A stretch of DNA of 64,000 nucleotides, from the NCBI GenBank assembly GCA_012931725.1, contig CM022949.1, positions 24,152,806 to 24,216,805 of the forward strand. Direction: 5' to 3'. Below are positions 37,085 to 49,495 of this stretch, one piece after another; positions within the stretch are counted from its first letter, which is position 1, and every line of letters starts with the position of its first letter. The translations under genes were made by a program, and so were the position numbers. Source of the stretch: Litsea cubeba. Taxonomy: Eukaryota; Streptophyta; Magnoliopsida; Laurales; Lauraceae. Below the pieces are notes generated by a model. That model worked only from the letters and a program-made list of their open reading frames with translations. It ran no database searches and was not told the DNA's origin.

Positions 37085-39033
37085 GTGATCTATTTGTTTA
37101 GATTTTTTTCCATTTATGATTCGTCAAACAAAATCCACTAAAAAATCATGAGTCAAATTACTTGTACCACATATATAATGAATTTGCTTCAGTTCACATA
37201 TCATGGAATAAATTAATATTGTTCAGTGTCACATGTTAAAAATGAAAGTTGAATCCTTTTTTGTTTTTAATATTTTATTAAAAAAATATATGCTCGATCT
37301 CATATTTTCTGATGCTCCAAAACAAGCCCGACATCCTAAATTGGATTCCTTTTGGATAAATATATATATAGGGGCCTAACCTCGTGCCTATTAAATACCT
37401 AAACCCAATAAAGTTTGAGTCAATGCTATATTCGCTTAATTATTTTATCTCTGAATTATTTTTATAATGTGTAGCATATTTTTGTTATTACATCATTTAA
37501 TTATTTGTTAAAATCTGCATCATATTTAAGCCATTTTTTCTCTTTTGCGCTAAAAGTTTTAGAATAAAAGGTAAACATATAGGAAAAACAAGTCAATACT
37601 TTTAATTATTTTTTTTAAATATACAGCACACAAACATTATTGCAACCTAAAATATAAAGTGGCAAGGATATAGTTCTAAAGAATTTTCATAGAGTTCATG
37701 GCTAAAACCTTTGTATTTCATTTCAATCAAGCTCTAAATCTATATAAACAAAATTAAGAAAGAACTTGATCATAGCAGACGACCTTTGTTTTGAATCACT
37801 TTATTAATAAGAAAATCTTTTGAAAATGGGATTACATAATGATGGCCTCCCCTTAGGTGGACCATACCTAAAATCACTCCATTTTATTAGTTTTTGCAAT
37901 TAGACTCATTATTAGATAAATAACTAAAAAAAATAAAGTATGTCAACTTGATGATGGATCCCACCCTCTTGGGCTGTAATTTGCCCTGAAAATAGTAAAG
38001 CAAATTGTGACTTCATGCGGTTTAGATTTTAATCTAAATCCCATCCCATCGACAGACTTAATTAGGCTAGGCATAGGATCTTATAAACACTATCTCTAGA
38101 TAGGATTTTTTCTGATATGTTGAGAGAGATAATAAAAAAAATGTAAGCTCTTAAATAATAAAAAAATATTTTATATTTTAAATTAATAAGCCATTGAATG
38201 ATAAAGAGATATGCCGCGAAAAATATAATTATGTTAATAAATAATAAAACTTTGTTGCACATTTTAAAAAAACAATTAAGCAATTAAATCCTGAGAAATA
38301 TGGTGCCACCTTCACATTAATTCGATTGATTTAGCTGTTTTTATGTAGCCCACAAAAGAATCCAAGCAAATGATCGTGGCAAATGGACAAATAAAACAGG
38401 CCACTACTCAATTCTGAGGGTAGGAGTTGTGCAAGAGAGACGTGAGATGATGAGTGAAATAAGGAGATAAAGTAAGAGTATTAAGGGTATTTCAGGAATA
38501 AATAAAGATTTTTAAATGCAAAGTTTGCAAAGGAGTTTGGGAAAAGATGGAATTGATTCCCTATTTTAGTGGTGACGTGGGACAATTTCATTTGATGAGA
38601 GAGACGCTGCACTATAATAACGAGCAACGTCGCTGCACCGTAGCCTCGCCCCTTTGAAAGAGATAAAACCCGAAAAGCCTTCTGTTTGTTTTCCATTTAA
38701 AGAAGAGCTGGGGGTGAATTCGCTGTCACAGTATAATATGCGTAAGGATCCCATACCAGCCCTTTCTATTTTCTCTAGCTCCAAGTCGTTTAGTTGTCTC
38801 ATTTGATTTTTCTAAAATCCAGTCCCACTTTTTAAATCCTTGGGCCCACTCTAAAACCTCTATAGTGTGTCTACGTTCTTCGAAATTTAAACAACTTTAA
38901 TGTAAATCTCTCTCTTAAAGACGACCTAATTTTCTTCTCACTTCAACTCTTCATTTCACTACTTATGAGGACAGTGATTTTTATTTCTAAAGCAATCCCC
39001 AAGAAGGCGTGTTTGAGGGACTGGCGACTCTCT
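37085..39033. other. Intergenic AT-rich region
   Basis: No gene is recognised. The minus-strand ORFs at 38.48-38.80 kb overlap each other in different frames and resemble no family I know. Confidence 0.35.
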
Positions 39034-39036
39034 TAA

Positions 39037-40806
39037 GGCCCGTTTCTTTCCTAAAATTTCTGGAATTCATGTCTGGTGGCTGTCTGGGATTTTCAAGTGC
39101 TGGAATTCTGAAATGCTACTAAATTCTGTCATTTCTGAATTCCCTATTTCATTGATGCCTGAATTCAAGTATGAGAATTCCTGAATTTCCTGAATTCCCC
39201 GTTTCATAACTAAAAGGATTTCTAACTAGAATTTTACTCCTGTATGTATTGTTTATATACCAATTTAACCCATCAATGTATTTTTACAACTCAATACATA
39301 TATGTGTTTAATACTAATGATAAGATGTAGGACTCAATGTTGGGGCTCACTTTCACAATTCAATAAGCAAAAAAGGAAAAACATAATCTATGCAAACCAT
39401 AACCATGCAAAAACTAGAGATTACATGATTGGCTCTATCCCTCAAGACGTGTCTGAGATTACATTACTTAAACAAAATAAGCTCATTTTTCAATCCAAGA
39501 CCATGCTCAGTAAGGTAAACCCAAAAGGTACACAGCTCACAACACTACACCCATTGACACACATTGCAACATAAATCTGGTCAGTAGTGGACCACAGGGT
39601 GTACTGTACAGGACAGTCCACATCCAGGGCCCTAATCAGGATCCCGGATTCAACTTTGATTATTCCTGACCATAGGCATATAATGAATATCATGATTAAA
39701 AATTTGGAAACCTCATAAACTACACTATCATCTCAGGATATCTCTAGTTTTAGAACAGTCCACTACTCAACTCTCTTTTTATTAAAAAAAATACACAGAA
39801 AAAATGAAGTAAATATATGGCAGATGAAATAGGTTGGTACTTTGTTATGGGCATTTCATCAAACAATTGACTAACTAGTTACGGGCATTTCATCAAACAC
39901 TTGACTTGCTCTACAACATGCCCCTAAATCCATTAAAACTAGATCTAAAAGACAAAGCAGAAAACAGGGCAACAGTTTGAATGGAAAGCAGCGCCTCAAT
40001 AACCAAAGAAGTCAGTTATATAAACAGTCAAACAACCTGCAGAGCTACTTATACCAATGGCATGGAGATGGCAAGAAACATCTATGTGAACCCCTAATGA
40101 TAAGCCATGGAAAGAGACATCAAATCTAAAAGTGAAGCAAAACATTAAACTATCTCCTACTACCGTGTCACACTGTGATATTTCTACATTTTGTCACCTG
40201 CAACCCAAGAACTGAAACCGGGAATTGTGATCCAACGATCTAGGTAACCATGTTCTCATACATGAGATTCAAGGAACATGGAGAGATGATGAAACAAACG
40301 AAAAGCTCAGTACTATTGGTTGATCAATCATAGGAATACACTTTCAAACATATAATGCACATGGAGACAACCTTTTGGTGATAAAATTCTAAGACTAGGT
40401 TCTTGAAACTGATTCAGATCATAAAACCATACTGAAATTAGAATCTTGAATCATAAATCACTCTGGATCTAGAGATTTTTTTAGATGTAATGGAGCAGGA
40501 GAAAAAAAAAAAAAAAAAAAAAACAGATCTGGTTTCCACATCATTCTTCTCCATTTTGCATCTCCGTCCAACACTCTAAAAAAAAATACAAAACAGCAAA
40601 AGAAAAGAGGGGAAAAACAGCAATCATCTACATGCTTAGAAGCAGCAGAAACACACCTCTTTCTTCTTGGCGTGGCCAGAAAGCCAATATCCTTCGCTTT
40701 GAGCACCGGAGTTAGAATAGGGTTTTGGAAATGCCCTTTGAAAATGCTGGGATTTCTAAATACAGGAATTCCTATTGTCAGGAATTCCAGAAAAAACAAC
40801 TGGCCC
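39037..40806. mobile_element. Non-autonomous DNA transposon, 1.77 kb, PIF/Harbinger-like ends
   Basis: The left end GGCCCGTTTCTTTCCTAAAA and the right end (complement GGGCCAGTTGTTTTTTCTGG) are imperfect inverted repeats that both continue into TTTCTGGAATTC wording. The flanks repeat TAA (39034-39036 and 40807-40809). The interior has no transposase ORF and a long A tract at 40,501-40,523. The smaller element at 46,043-46,336 has the same kind of ends. Confidence 0.75.
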
Positions 40807-40809
40807 TAA

Positions 40810-41470
40810 AGTTTTAGGCATGGTGCAGAGCTACTGGTGACTCCCCAGGAAGGCGTGCTTTGACGTACTGGTTACTCGTGCGAAAGATGCCTTCTGCTTT
40901 TCTCGCAGAAACAAAGGAAGCATAATAAGGAAAGACCCAGCAAAGGAACGTCCCGACCCATTGCAAAACTGAGGATGGTTAGATCAGATTGACGTTCCTC
41001 ATCCTTGTAGCGATCTGAGAGTGAATGTGACCAACATCTGAGGCCATGCACCTGATACGCTGATAGTGGCTTGCGGATGGTTCGACGAGAGCAGCTGACT
41101 GCAACCATGGAGAGCTCTTTGGATTATAATAAAGACTCAAGAGAGCTTTACAGTCACAAGAAATAATCTGCTTTAAGATGAATTTGCCAACCTTCAAAAC
41201 TAATCTTGAAAGCAGGCAATGTTTCCATTTTGGTTCTTACCCAAACATTCTTAGAGGATGCAACTTTTAAAAATCCCACAATGAATCCATTTTTGAATTG
41301 AAATGATTGTCAGGAACTTGTCCGGGTATAGAGCGAAGGGGATGAGGGTAGGCAGAGATTGAATACCATCTATGTGGCCCCCACCACGAGCTGACTGACG
41401 ATATTCCCCCGGTGACGTGGCTTCAAATCCGTATATTCACATGTTCCAGGGCCCTTTACAAGTTACAGTG
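40810..41470. other. Unassigned intergenic stretch
   Basis: Minus-strand ORFs of 72-78 aa overlap here (40,872-41,197) without a recognised domain, and no splice-linked partner was found. Confidence 0.3.
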
Positions 41471-42440
41471 TATTAATTCTTAATATGAATTTCAATAATG
41501 CCTTTAAAAGCAATGTCTTGCCTCTTTTCATTATGGATGGTAAACAAGACCCACCTTGGTAGAAGTTGAAATGTGGACTCGCATTTGTGATTGCAAAAAT
41601 AGGCCAATCTTTTAATAATTATAACATGACCCCACCTCTAGAAATCCTGCATTGCCTCTTCTCGAATGAGTTGTTAAACCCTCGTAAAAATTGAAATGTG
41701 GACCTGCCTTTTGGACTGCAAAAAATGAGGCCCACCTTTCAAAATTAAAAATTGGGGCCATCTTTATAAGTTATTGGCCATAGAGATATAGCATACTTCA
41801 AAAATTATAACATGGGACTCACATTTATAAACTCAGAACATGGACTCCATTTTTAATAGGAATTACAATATGGGACCCACTTTTAAAAATAATACGTGGG
41901 ACCCCTCCTTCATAAGAATTACAATGTGGACACACATTTATACGAATTACCGGGTCGGCCTATCTTTTTGTGATTGTGAGCATGGGACCACTTGTGTGAT
42001 TGTAAACCCACCACACCTTTTGAAATTATGATAAGTGGGGCTCACCTTTCTATAACATAGAACCCGCCATTTGAATTATTTTAGAAATTCTATGAGTTCA
42101 TTTTCGTCCAATTTGCATATTTTACCGCCATTCACTTTAGCTAAAAAAGCTCTACTTAAAGAAAGGTGGGCCTGCATTGTAATTCCTATAAATTTAGGGC
42201 ACATGTTGTAGTTTTTAAAGTGGATCCCATTTAGAGAAAGCCCTATGTGGATCTTTACTGGAATTTGTATAGTAGACCCATGTAATTCCTAAAGGTGGGC
42301 CAGTGTTCTAATTGCTATAAAAAAGGGCCCATGTTCTAATTAATAGATGCGAGTCTTGTGTAATGATTTTTAAAGGTGGGCTCTATGTCCAGCAATTCAA
42401 ATAGGTAGGGCCCATGTTGTAATTGTTATTAAAGGGCATA
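41470..42440. repeat. Fold-back block of short degenerate repeats
   Basis: The left half has many units of about 35-50 nt like AATTACAATGTGG.CCCAC.TTT.TAA. The right half (from about 42,130) carries the reverse complement (AAAGGTGGGC.. CATGTTGTAATTG). The whole block is a diverged inverted arrangement centred near 42,100. No coding sequence. Confidence 0.6.
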
Positions 42441-43379
42441 CCTCACCTAAAGATCCCATCAAGTCCCCTCCCCTTCCCCAAATCCATTTTTCTTGATTTT
42501 TCTGTCTCCATCTTTCAACACTTCCTCAAATCGGTCTCCTTCACCAAGATCACCATGTATGCACAATTTCTCCTCTTTTATGTGACCCTTTGCTCCCTCA
42601 AAGGATGTCTTTTGCTTAACCTCATTAGAGAAAAGATGCTTACAATCGAAACCCATGTGAAATGAGAAGTATGACCAAAAAGTGGATAGACTGCTCATAT
42701 GGGCTAGTTGCAAGGGCCAAGCGTGTGGGATTGCAAGCAATTGACGATTACAGTCCTTGCACAATCAACCATTGCCCAATTTCTAGTTTTATTGAAGTTG
42801 TGATTAGCCCTTTTTTCCTCCGGTGTCATGCTAATAACTAATTGTCAATTTTATGACCTTTGCTTATTGAATGCATTAAATGTCATTTTTAACCTCAATG
42901 GGGTTAGTAAAAGTATGTTCACTGTAGTAGTTTGTTTCTATTCTGCTCAACATATGCTTTTAATGTTGATTCAGATTCTCTATTGAGTTAGATGGGTGTT
43001 TATTCATGGTAATAGAAAATTAATTTAGGAATCATGTAGTGCTTCTCATGTTCGAAGGTGTTTAAACATGATAGAAATTAAGGATTTGATGTGCCGATCA
43101 TACTTTAGGTTTATGGGTTTTGTAGGTTAATATTTGACATTTTCAATTGATCATCGTCAGCCCCCCTTATACGAAAATCATGCGGTCTGCTACTTGGTAC
43201 AGCGACGGTGCATCATAGCAAAGGCCCTAAACGCAAACCATAAACGGCCGACAAAACACTTGTACAAGCAGTTGCGCCATTGTCAGCAGCAAGACAAGGA
43301 TAAAGATCAATCATTGATCCTCAAATTGAAACAATCACTTCCAAACCAAACAAAAAAAATTGAAATCACCCAACATTAT
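42441..43379. other. Unassigned intergenic stretch
   Basis: No gene or transposon ends are recognised; a CT-rich patch (42,460-42,560) causes the opposite-strand ORFs. Confidence 0.3.
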
Positions 43380-43394
43380 CCCTACTGATATTAC

Positions 43395-43572
43395 TTTTTT
43401 TTTTTTTTTTGCTATCAGAGGGTTCTCAGCTCTTTGCGCTAAACTAATCCCTCCGGGCCCAGAGGGAAGCCTGGTAAACTCCTCTTTAGCCCTAGTGTAG
43501 TGATGCAGTTTCGAACCTATAATCTCTGGTTGCAAACCGTGGTCCTAAGCCAACTGAGCTACCCTTGGAGTT
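43395..43572 (-). mobile_element. tRNA-derived SINE with a 15-bp target duplication
   Basis: On the minus strand the element starts GGAACTCCAAGGGTAGCTCA, has an A box (TAGCTCAGTTGG, 43550-43561) and a B box (GGTTCGAAACT, about 43508-43518) at tRNA-like spacing, and ends in A16. It is flanked by CCCTACTGATATTAC (43380-43394) and CCCTACTAATATTAC (43573-43587), a target duplication with one mismatch. The body is 178 bp including the tail. It is non-coding, transcribed by RNA polymerase III and mobilised by a LINE enzyme in known families. Confidence 0.93.
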
Positions 43573-43839
43573 CCCTACTAATATTACCCGATAACTTAAT
43601 TATCAAAAAGCTTGCAATTTTATATGTAGGAGAAAGAAACATAACTAATATAAGGATGTATATTGTATTGTTGTTACTTAAGGATGTATATTGTACTGTT
43701 GTAACTTTGCAAGTCTGCAATCTAAGGTTAAGGACCCAATCTGTACATTCTTTAAACAAAAAATTTTATTATTAAGAAAGGGAAAACCCCAAGTACAACA
43801 CACAAAGGACTACCACAAACCCTTTAAACCCTTTTTTGG

Positions 43840-44780
43840 CATCATTATGTTTTACCTCTATTTCTCAAAATCTCTAAATCCGATAGAGGTTTTGAGAATA
43901 GAGGTATTTGGCGGCCTCTATTTTTTACAGCCCACCATTCGATGCCTGTAGAAAATAAAGGCCGGTGAACGGTGTACCTGGCCAATTCATGCCCAATCCC
44001 CTTTTTTAAAATAAAAAAACACTCAAAATCTAAGAGGGTAAATCAAGATCCAAACCATTGAAAATGTTCAATAGATTAAACACGGCCATGTGAATAAATT
44101 TCAGCCATTGGACCATCACAAATCTTGAGATAGATTCCAAAAGGTTGCATCCAATTGCTCACTTTTTTTGCACATGTGGTACCCAAATGAAAGATCCACA
44201 CCGTTAGAACTTTTTGGAAGGCTTAAATTGACCATGCGGTCATGTTTAAAGGCTGCACCTTATGGGTCTCGAGATATTTACAAAACAATATCAGCATTGG
44301 TGTATTATACTCAATATTGGATTTGTCCATGAGCAGTAATATTTTTCTATTATTTTTTTCTAATGAGTGTAAATCATGATTCAAACCGTTGGAAATATTC
44401 ACAGGATTAGACATGGCCATGAGACCAAATTTCAAGCGTTGGATCATCAATCTCGAGATATGTGCAAAAAAGTGATCCATTGGATGCAATTTTCTAGATT
44501 ATGTAGGGCCCAAACACAAGATCCAAAACTATTAAATATCTTTGAAAGGTTGAACACGACCATTGGGTCAATTTCCAAGGATTGATACCTTGTGGATCTC
44601 GATATATTTATAAAAAAAACTTTCAACCATTAATATAAAAAAAGTCTATTTAATATATATCATTGCATTACCAAATACTTCTTTTGATTCTAGCCTCATT
44701 TTTTTTATAACTCTATTTTGATAGATTTATAAAAAAAAAGAAAAAGAAAAAAAGAGTAGAGATACCAAATAAGGCCTTAT
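43840..44780 (+). mobile_element. Non-autonomous repeat element, family shared with 34.4-34.9 kb
   Basis: The internal sequence repeats itself in part: GATCCAAACCATTGAAAATG.. (44,047), GATTCAAACCGTTGGAAATA.. (44,379) and GATCCAAAACTATTAAATA.. (44,520) each precede a TCTCGAGATA-type motif. It carries A-rich runs and no coding capacity. The class and exact ends are undetermined. Confidence 0.5.
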
Positions 44781-45414
44781 TTTCCAAGGTTTGATTTGTC
44801 GAGGCCATAGGCATACACCTATTGTATATCCAGACTAAAGAGAAAGTATGTAATCTATTACATCACATATCTACTGAATTTACATTTACGGGAATACTAT
44901 GAAATTACGTTGGAAAGGGATGAAAGAGGAGAAAAAACATTCTGCTACTGCACAACGGAGGTGCAAAATAAATCAAGAAATGCCCACTTTCAGGCTCAAT
45001 TTGCTTATAGATTGGGTCGATGAATTCTACATATACAAATTGGAGAAATTTTTCCCCGACGTCATTTTTCACTAAACTCTTATTCACAATTTGGTTGGAA
45101 AGTTAAAATGACGATGAATCAGATAAGTGGGTCAATCATGTGGGTCAATCATGTGGGTCAATCATGACATCCTCACTATTTAAATACTACTGTGAATAAC
45201 ATTCTAAAAGGTCTAATGTTATATAGTTTCTACCATGAACAGATCAATTTACAACATGTTTGTATATATTAGAATATAAAGAAATTTATATTTAAATGAG
45301 CTTCACCTAAAAATTATTAAAAATGTGAGGTGCAGATGAAATGATGTGACGGGTAAAAAATACAAGACAACAATGCCAGTGAGATTTGACTTTTTTAGAG
45401 CCTATTTGGATATA

Positions 45415-45794
45415 GGGAAATATTCAAGTGAGAACTAGTTCTCACCTATTACATGAGAACTTTTTTGCGGTGCCCAACTAGTAACCCATCCAAACCTAGC
45501 AATCAATAGGGAACCCTTTGATAGTTACTAATCCCAAGAATTGGCACACATCCGAATGGATTGAACCGTTTGATCAAGGGTTTAATATTTTTTTGAATAT
45601 GAAGCCATTAAACTTGTAGGCCACGGATGAAGGGGTTAGGGGCATGGGTTTGAGGTCAAACTTGATACTTGGGGTGGTCTCACATAGATCTTTCCATCCC
45701 CCCTGGTCCCATCCCCAAATGGGGCCCACAATTGGGCCCCACAAAAAAGTTCTCATATAATATATGAGAACTAGTTCTCACCTGAATATTACCC
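45415..45794. mobile_element. MULE-type MITE, 380 bp, with 9-bp target duplication
   Basis: The flanks TTGGATATA at 45406-45414 and 45795-45803 are identical 9-mers, as produced by Mutator-like transposition. The ends GGGAAATATTCAAGTGAGAA and the complement GGGTAATATTCAGGTGAGAA are inverted repeats of about 55 bp. The interior matches the MITE at 27.3 kb and the sequence at 28.9 kb. No transposase. Confidence 0.9.
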
Positions 45795-46042
45795 TTGGAT
45801 ATATATGTACAAGAAAGTGCAACATTTATTTGATTTTTAAGAGTCTTCTCATCTTCTAAATTGGAGCAGTTTGAGTAATTCAACAAAATAACACAATCTT
45901 TACTTTTCTCTTAAAACATCTCAAGATTTGTTCCTACACCTCATTCTAAAGGAATATTTTCTTGCATTTATCGGACCTCACTCGCGACAATACCACTTCT
46001 TAAAAATAATGTAGCGTTCTTTCTTATCGTTTCTGGAACTAA

Positions 46043-46336
46043 GGCCCTGTTTCTTTAATGGAATTTCTGCCAGGAATTCATCATGTCCAGGAATTCCTGG
46101 ACATGATGTGACAGGCTGTCCCCTGGAATTTCTGAATTTCATATTTCTTTATTAGCATTTCTAGATTCCAGCCAAATAAAATGTCTCTTTTGAACTTCAG
46201 GAATCCAGGAATTCCACTTCCTATGCATTTTAGTGGAATTCCTTGATGCTCAAGGCCAAAGGGGCATCCAGGAATTCCACCTTGTCTGGGAATTCAGGAA
46301 TTCTCCAGACAGGAATTTTAGCAAAGAAACAGGCCC
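46043..46336. mobile_element. PIF/Harbinger-like MITE, 294 bp
   Basis: The ends GGCCCTGTTTCTTT and AAAGAAACAGGCCC are near-perfect inverted repeats, with TAA on both flanks (46040-46042, 46337-46339). The interior is rich in GGAATTC(C/T) palindromes, like the larger element at 39,037-40,806. Confidence 0.88.
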
Positions 46337-46455
46337 TAAGCCTCTCCTTCATCTCTTTTGCTCGCTCCATGGTACCTCTTCAAATCTCTTTTTTATTCTC
46401 TTCCTCTCCTTCTATTCTCCTTAATACCCCTCCCAGATCTATTCTCCTTTGTTTT

Positions 46456-47422
46456 TGTAGGTGCAGAAAATTATGACCCACAATAAGAGGGTGCCTTACA
46501 GGACTTATCCGTGAAGATGATGGTGTCTGAGATGTCTGGATGCCGTCCGAGAGCCTGAAAAGGAGTAGCAAACGGTCAGAGGACCCTGGCCTGAGCGGCG
46601 CAAGGCTCTCCGATGCCAAAGTCAGTGTATGAACTGGAACAATGGAAGGAGAGGAGGAAGAGAGACAGAGTAAGGGCTCTGTGTATGGGATGTGCGTACC
46701 TTGCATGGTGTTTGAGGGTTTATTTATAGAGGAGTGGATCGTATCTTTCTGAGAATATCTGGGTGTGGGTCCCATGATCTGACTGGGAAGTCATGATCAG
46801 CCCAAAAAGTAATAAATGCGGTCTAATCCGGCCCACTCAGCATTAAATGCCAGTCGGGTCAGCCCACATTGCATTAAATGCATGTCTTGTTGGGCCAGAT
46901 TGTGTTGGGCGCCTTTGGCGGTAGGAGTACCAGCGGATCTGCCCTCGGGCCTTGCCCTGATGTGGCCTCAGCCGCTGGATGCTGCCACGTGGCGATCTGG
47001 CGAAGATAGTGGGCGGCTGGACGTCGTGTCTGTCCCACTAGATCGTGACCCTATCCTTCCACGTGTCTGGTGACGTGGGGGATGAGGGGTCTAGACGAAG
47101 GTTCTTTCTCGCTTCGGTTACTGTTCTGGCTTCTTCAGCCGAGGTGGCTTTAGCCGAGGTAGGGTTATCTGCGGAGATAGCGTCCGGGGTGGCCTTGCCG
47201 ATTGTGGACTCTCTGCCGAGATGATGCCCGAGGTGATCCAGTTCGGCGCTTGTGGCCTGGAGATGTATGATGTCGGCCAAGGCCTCTGCCCTGGTAGCCG
47301 GGATGAGACCGGTGCCACGTGGATGGCACGCGGATGGCACGCGGATGGCACGTGAGAATGTTTAGCCCCGTATGATGGCTGTGATTAGCCTAATCCTGTA
47401 GCTCTGGGAATTTCCCCACACA
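46456..47422 (-). repeat. 3' LTR of the Tat element
   Basis: A near-identical copy of 58169-59134, one base longer (an extra T in GATTGTGG near 47,205). Confidence 0.95.
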
Positions 47423-47440
47423 ATTGCCCCCTAGCTTCTG
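47423..47440 (-). promoter_or_regulatory. Polypurine tract
   Basis: On the minus strand AGAAGCTAGGGGGCAAT directly precedes the 3' LTR start TGTGTGGGG. Confidence 0.8.
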
Positions 47441-47753
47441 AGCTCGCGTAGAACGTCAGTGCCGTGAGGTCGGGAGCTATGTGCCGGGTCTATCTGTAGT
47501 AGATCCTCTTTCGGCCCTGACTCGCTGTCGCTTTGGATGTTCGAGGTGATAAATGGCGTCCCCTATTCAATGCTGAAGACAGTTCGACGGTTCCACGTGT
47601 CGTTCCTGGGCTGGTTGTCTGTCTCTTCGAGGTCGTACGCGCCGTTTCGTCAGGGGCGCAATCAATTTTTGAAATGATTCGCGCGAAATCCCAGGAGGGG
47701 GGCGCCCCTTGGCACGCCCGATTAGGGTTTCTGTAAAAAGGGGGAACTCTCTG

Positions 47754-47763
47754 CTATTTATAG
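47754..47763 (+). promoter_or_regulatory. TATA box for the reverse-oriented gene
   Basis: CTATTTATAG on the plus strand, about 215 nt upstream of the ATG at 47978 and outside the LTR. It is placed by position and sequence only. Confidence 0.5.
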
Positions 47764-47977
47764 GGCAGTTGAGGTCTGTTCCATCCTTCGTTTGCGATTC
47801 TGAATCAGAGACGAGCGTCAGAAGAGGGAAGGCTACTGTGAGGGAGCTTCATCCGAGAAGTGGTGCGCTGCTGAGGTTGAGCCTCTTCGCTGTCCAGCGT
47901 CTTTGTTCTGCTTCCGTAAGTTCTTTCTGCTCTGCTTCTTCTTCTGCGGGTTTCTCTGCTTTTAGACTGGGATAGGA

Positions 47978-49412
47978 ATGGGGATTTACAACCACTGGTT
48001 AGAGAGCGAGGCAGCGATCGAGGGTTTTAGGTCAGCCTTTAGGATCCCTGCTGATGTCCAAGTCAGGGGTGCTGATCCCCATGGCTACAACCCTCGCGCC
48101 TTTCTGGGAGGCTGGATGCCTTTTCCGCTGGTGGCTGTGATAGAAGGCGGGGTCCGATTCCCCCTTCATCCGCTTCTCAGGAGATGCCTTAGTCAGTGGC
48201 GTCTCTGCCCTTGCCAACTGCTGCCGAATGCCTTCAAGATCGTGATGGGCACGGTCAAGTTGAATGAGGTCCTGGGCACCGACTTCGGCGTCTTCGATCT
48301 TGAGGACGTCTATGACATATGCAGGTCCGGGGAATCTTATTATCTCCGGGCTAAGTCAGGCCGAGACGGCTTCGTCCGATACTTGGAGGATTCGAGCAAA
48401 TATGCCGGGGACGATCTTCTATATGTTTCGGGGAACTGGGAGTTTGGGGAAGCCGACACCGATAGAGGCTACCAGGTCCCCCGCCACTTCGGCACCATCC
48501 CAAGTAAACATCCTCCGTTTCTTTTCTTTTTTCATAAGTTTCTTTTTATTCTGCCGTGCTTATGATTCTGACTGCTGCAGCTTTGAAGGAAAGGAGACGG
48601 GCAGCCAAATACATCTGGAAGAGGAACGATGCCTGGCTCCGTCTGGTGAAGCGGTACAGCGGTCACGACGGTAGGGCGGCTTGGTCGCTGCTAGGATATG
48701 AGCCGAAGTACCGCGGGTATCTGAGGGGCACCGTAGAGCCGATCCCGAGTGAAGGTGCCGGATCCGGGGTTGGTCAGGAGCGGGCCGTTCCGGAGGTCGC
48801 AGAGCCCTCGCGGGCGTCGTCTGAAGCTAGGGCAGCGTCTGGAATCCTAGTTTCCTTAGCAGAATCGAGACTACCCCAGGTCTCAGGAAGGGAATCGAGT
48901 CAATCTGCCCGATCTCCCTCGCCAGGATCCGGGATGAGGCACACCAGGCGTTTGTCCTTCGAGGATCTCGAGGCCTTGGCGCTTGGAGTGGAGGACGTCC
49001 GAGCCCCCGAGGAGCCGGTAGATTCTCCGGGGCGTCCGTCTCCGAGGGCTCGGGTGGCTTCTCCTGCAGAGGCGGTGGAGGTACCCGTGCCCCCTGGCCC
49101 TGTTGACCTAGGGGTACGCTCGCCCCCAGCCGAGGTCGAGCAGGAGGAAACTCGGCCGCTGAAGATGCCGAGGACTGATGCGGGCCCTAGCTCGGCCGCT
49201 GCCTCGTTGCCGCCGGGGCCGCAGTTATGGGAGCCAGGCTTCATGCTCGGGCCGGGGAGGCCGATGACGGTGGAGGATAGCATTCTTCACAGGATCGATC
49301 TCCCGGTCCTCGAGGCCCTTGGGCGAGCCTGTGCCCTTCCCCGGGACATGGAGCGGCTGGATAAGTACAGCGATCAGAAGCTGATCTTGTCGATGCTGCA
49401 GTCCACCTCGTG
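47978..49412 (+). CDS. Reverse-oriented accessory gene of the Tat element, exons 1-2 (gypsy-type transposon domain)
   Basis: On the strand opposite gag-pol, between pol and the 3' LTR. Exon 1 is 47978-48503 and exon 2 is 48581-49412; the intron is CCAA/GTAAAC..CTGCTGCAG/CTTTG and keeps phase. Exon 1 (MGIYNHWLESEAAIEGF..) contains FPLHPLLRRCLSQW and LLPNAFKIVMGTVKLNEVLG, typical of the putative gypsy-type transposon domain (PF04195-like) found in reverse ORFs of Tat elements. Exon 2 starts basic (LKERRRAAKYIWKR), runs through a Pro/Ser/Glu-rich linker and ends with EDSILHRIDLPVLEALGRAC. A TATA-like CTATTTATAG at 47754-47763 would give this gene its own promoter. Function is unknown. Confidence 0.8.
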
Positions 49413-49495
49413 GTAAATCTTCATTTTCCTTTGCTAAACCAGCAATTTAGCGTCTGACGCTCTTTGGATCTAACATGTACGTCTTCATTTGACAG

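Noticed and set aside
43490..43572. A true tRNA gene at the A/B-box region
   Set aside because: Only the tRNA-like head is present; the unit ends in a poly(A) tail and has a target duplication, so it is a SINE.
46380..47351. ORFs in the LTRs (also at 58,099-59,063)
   Set aside because: The same ORFs recur in both LTR copies and read through promoter and untranslated sequence.
48900..49283. Minus-strand 127-aa ORF opposite the accessory gene exon 2
   Set aside because: Ser/Pro/Gly-rich shadow of the GC-rich sense frame.
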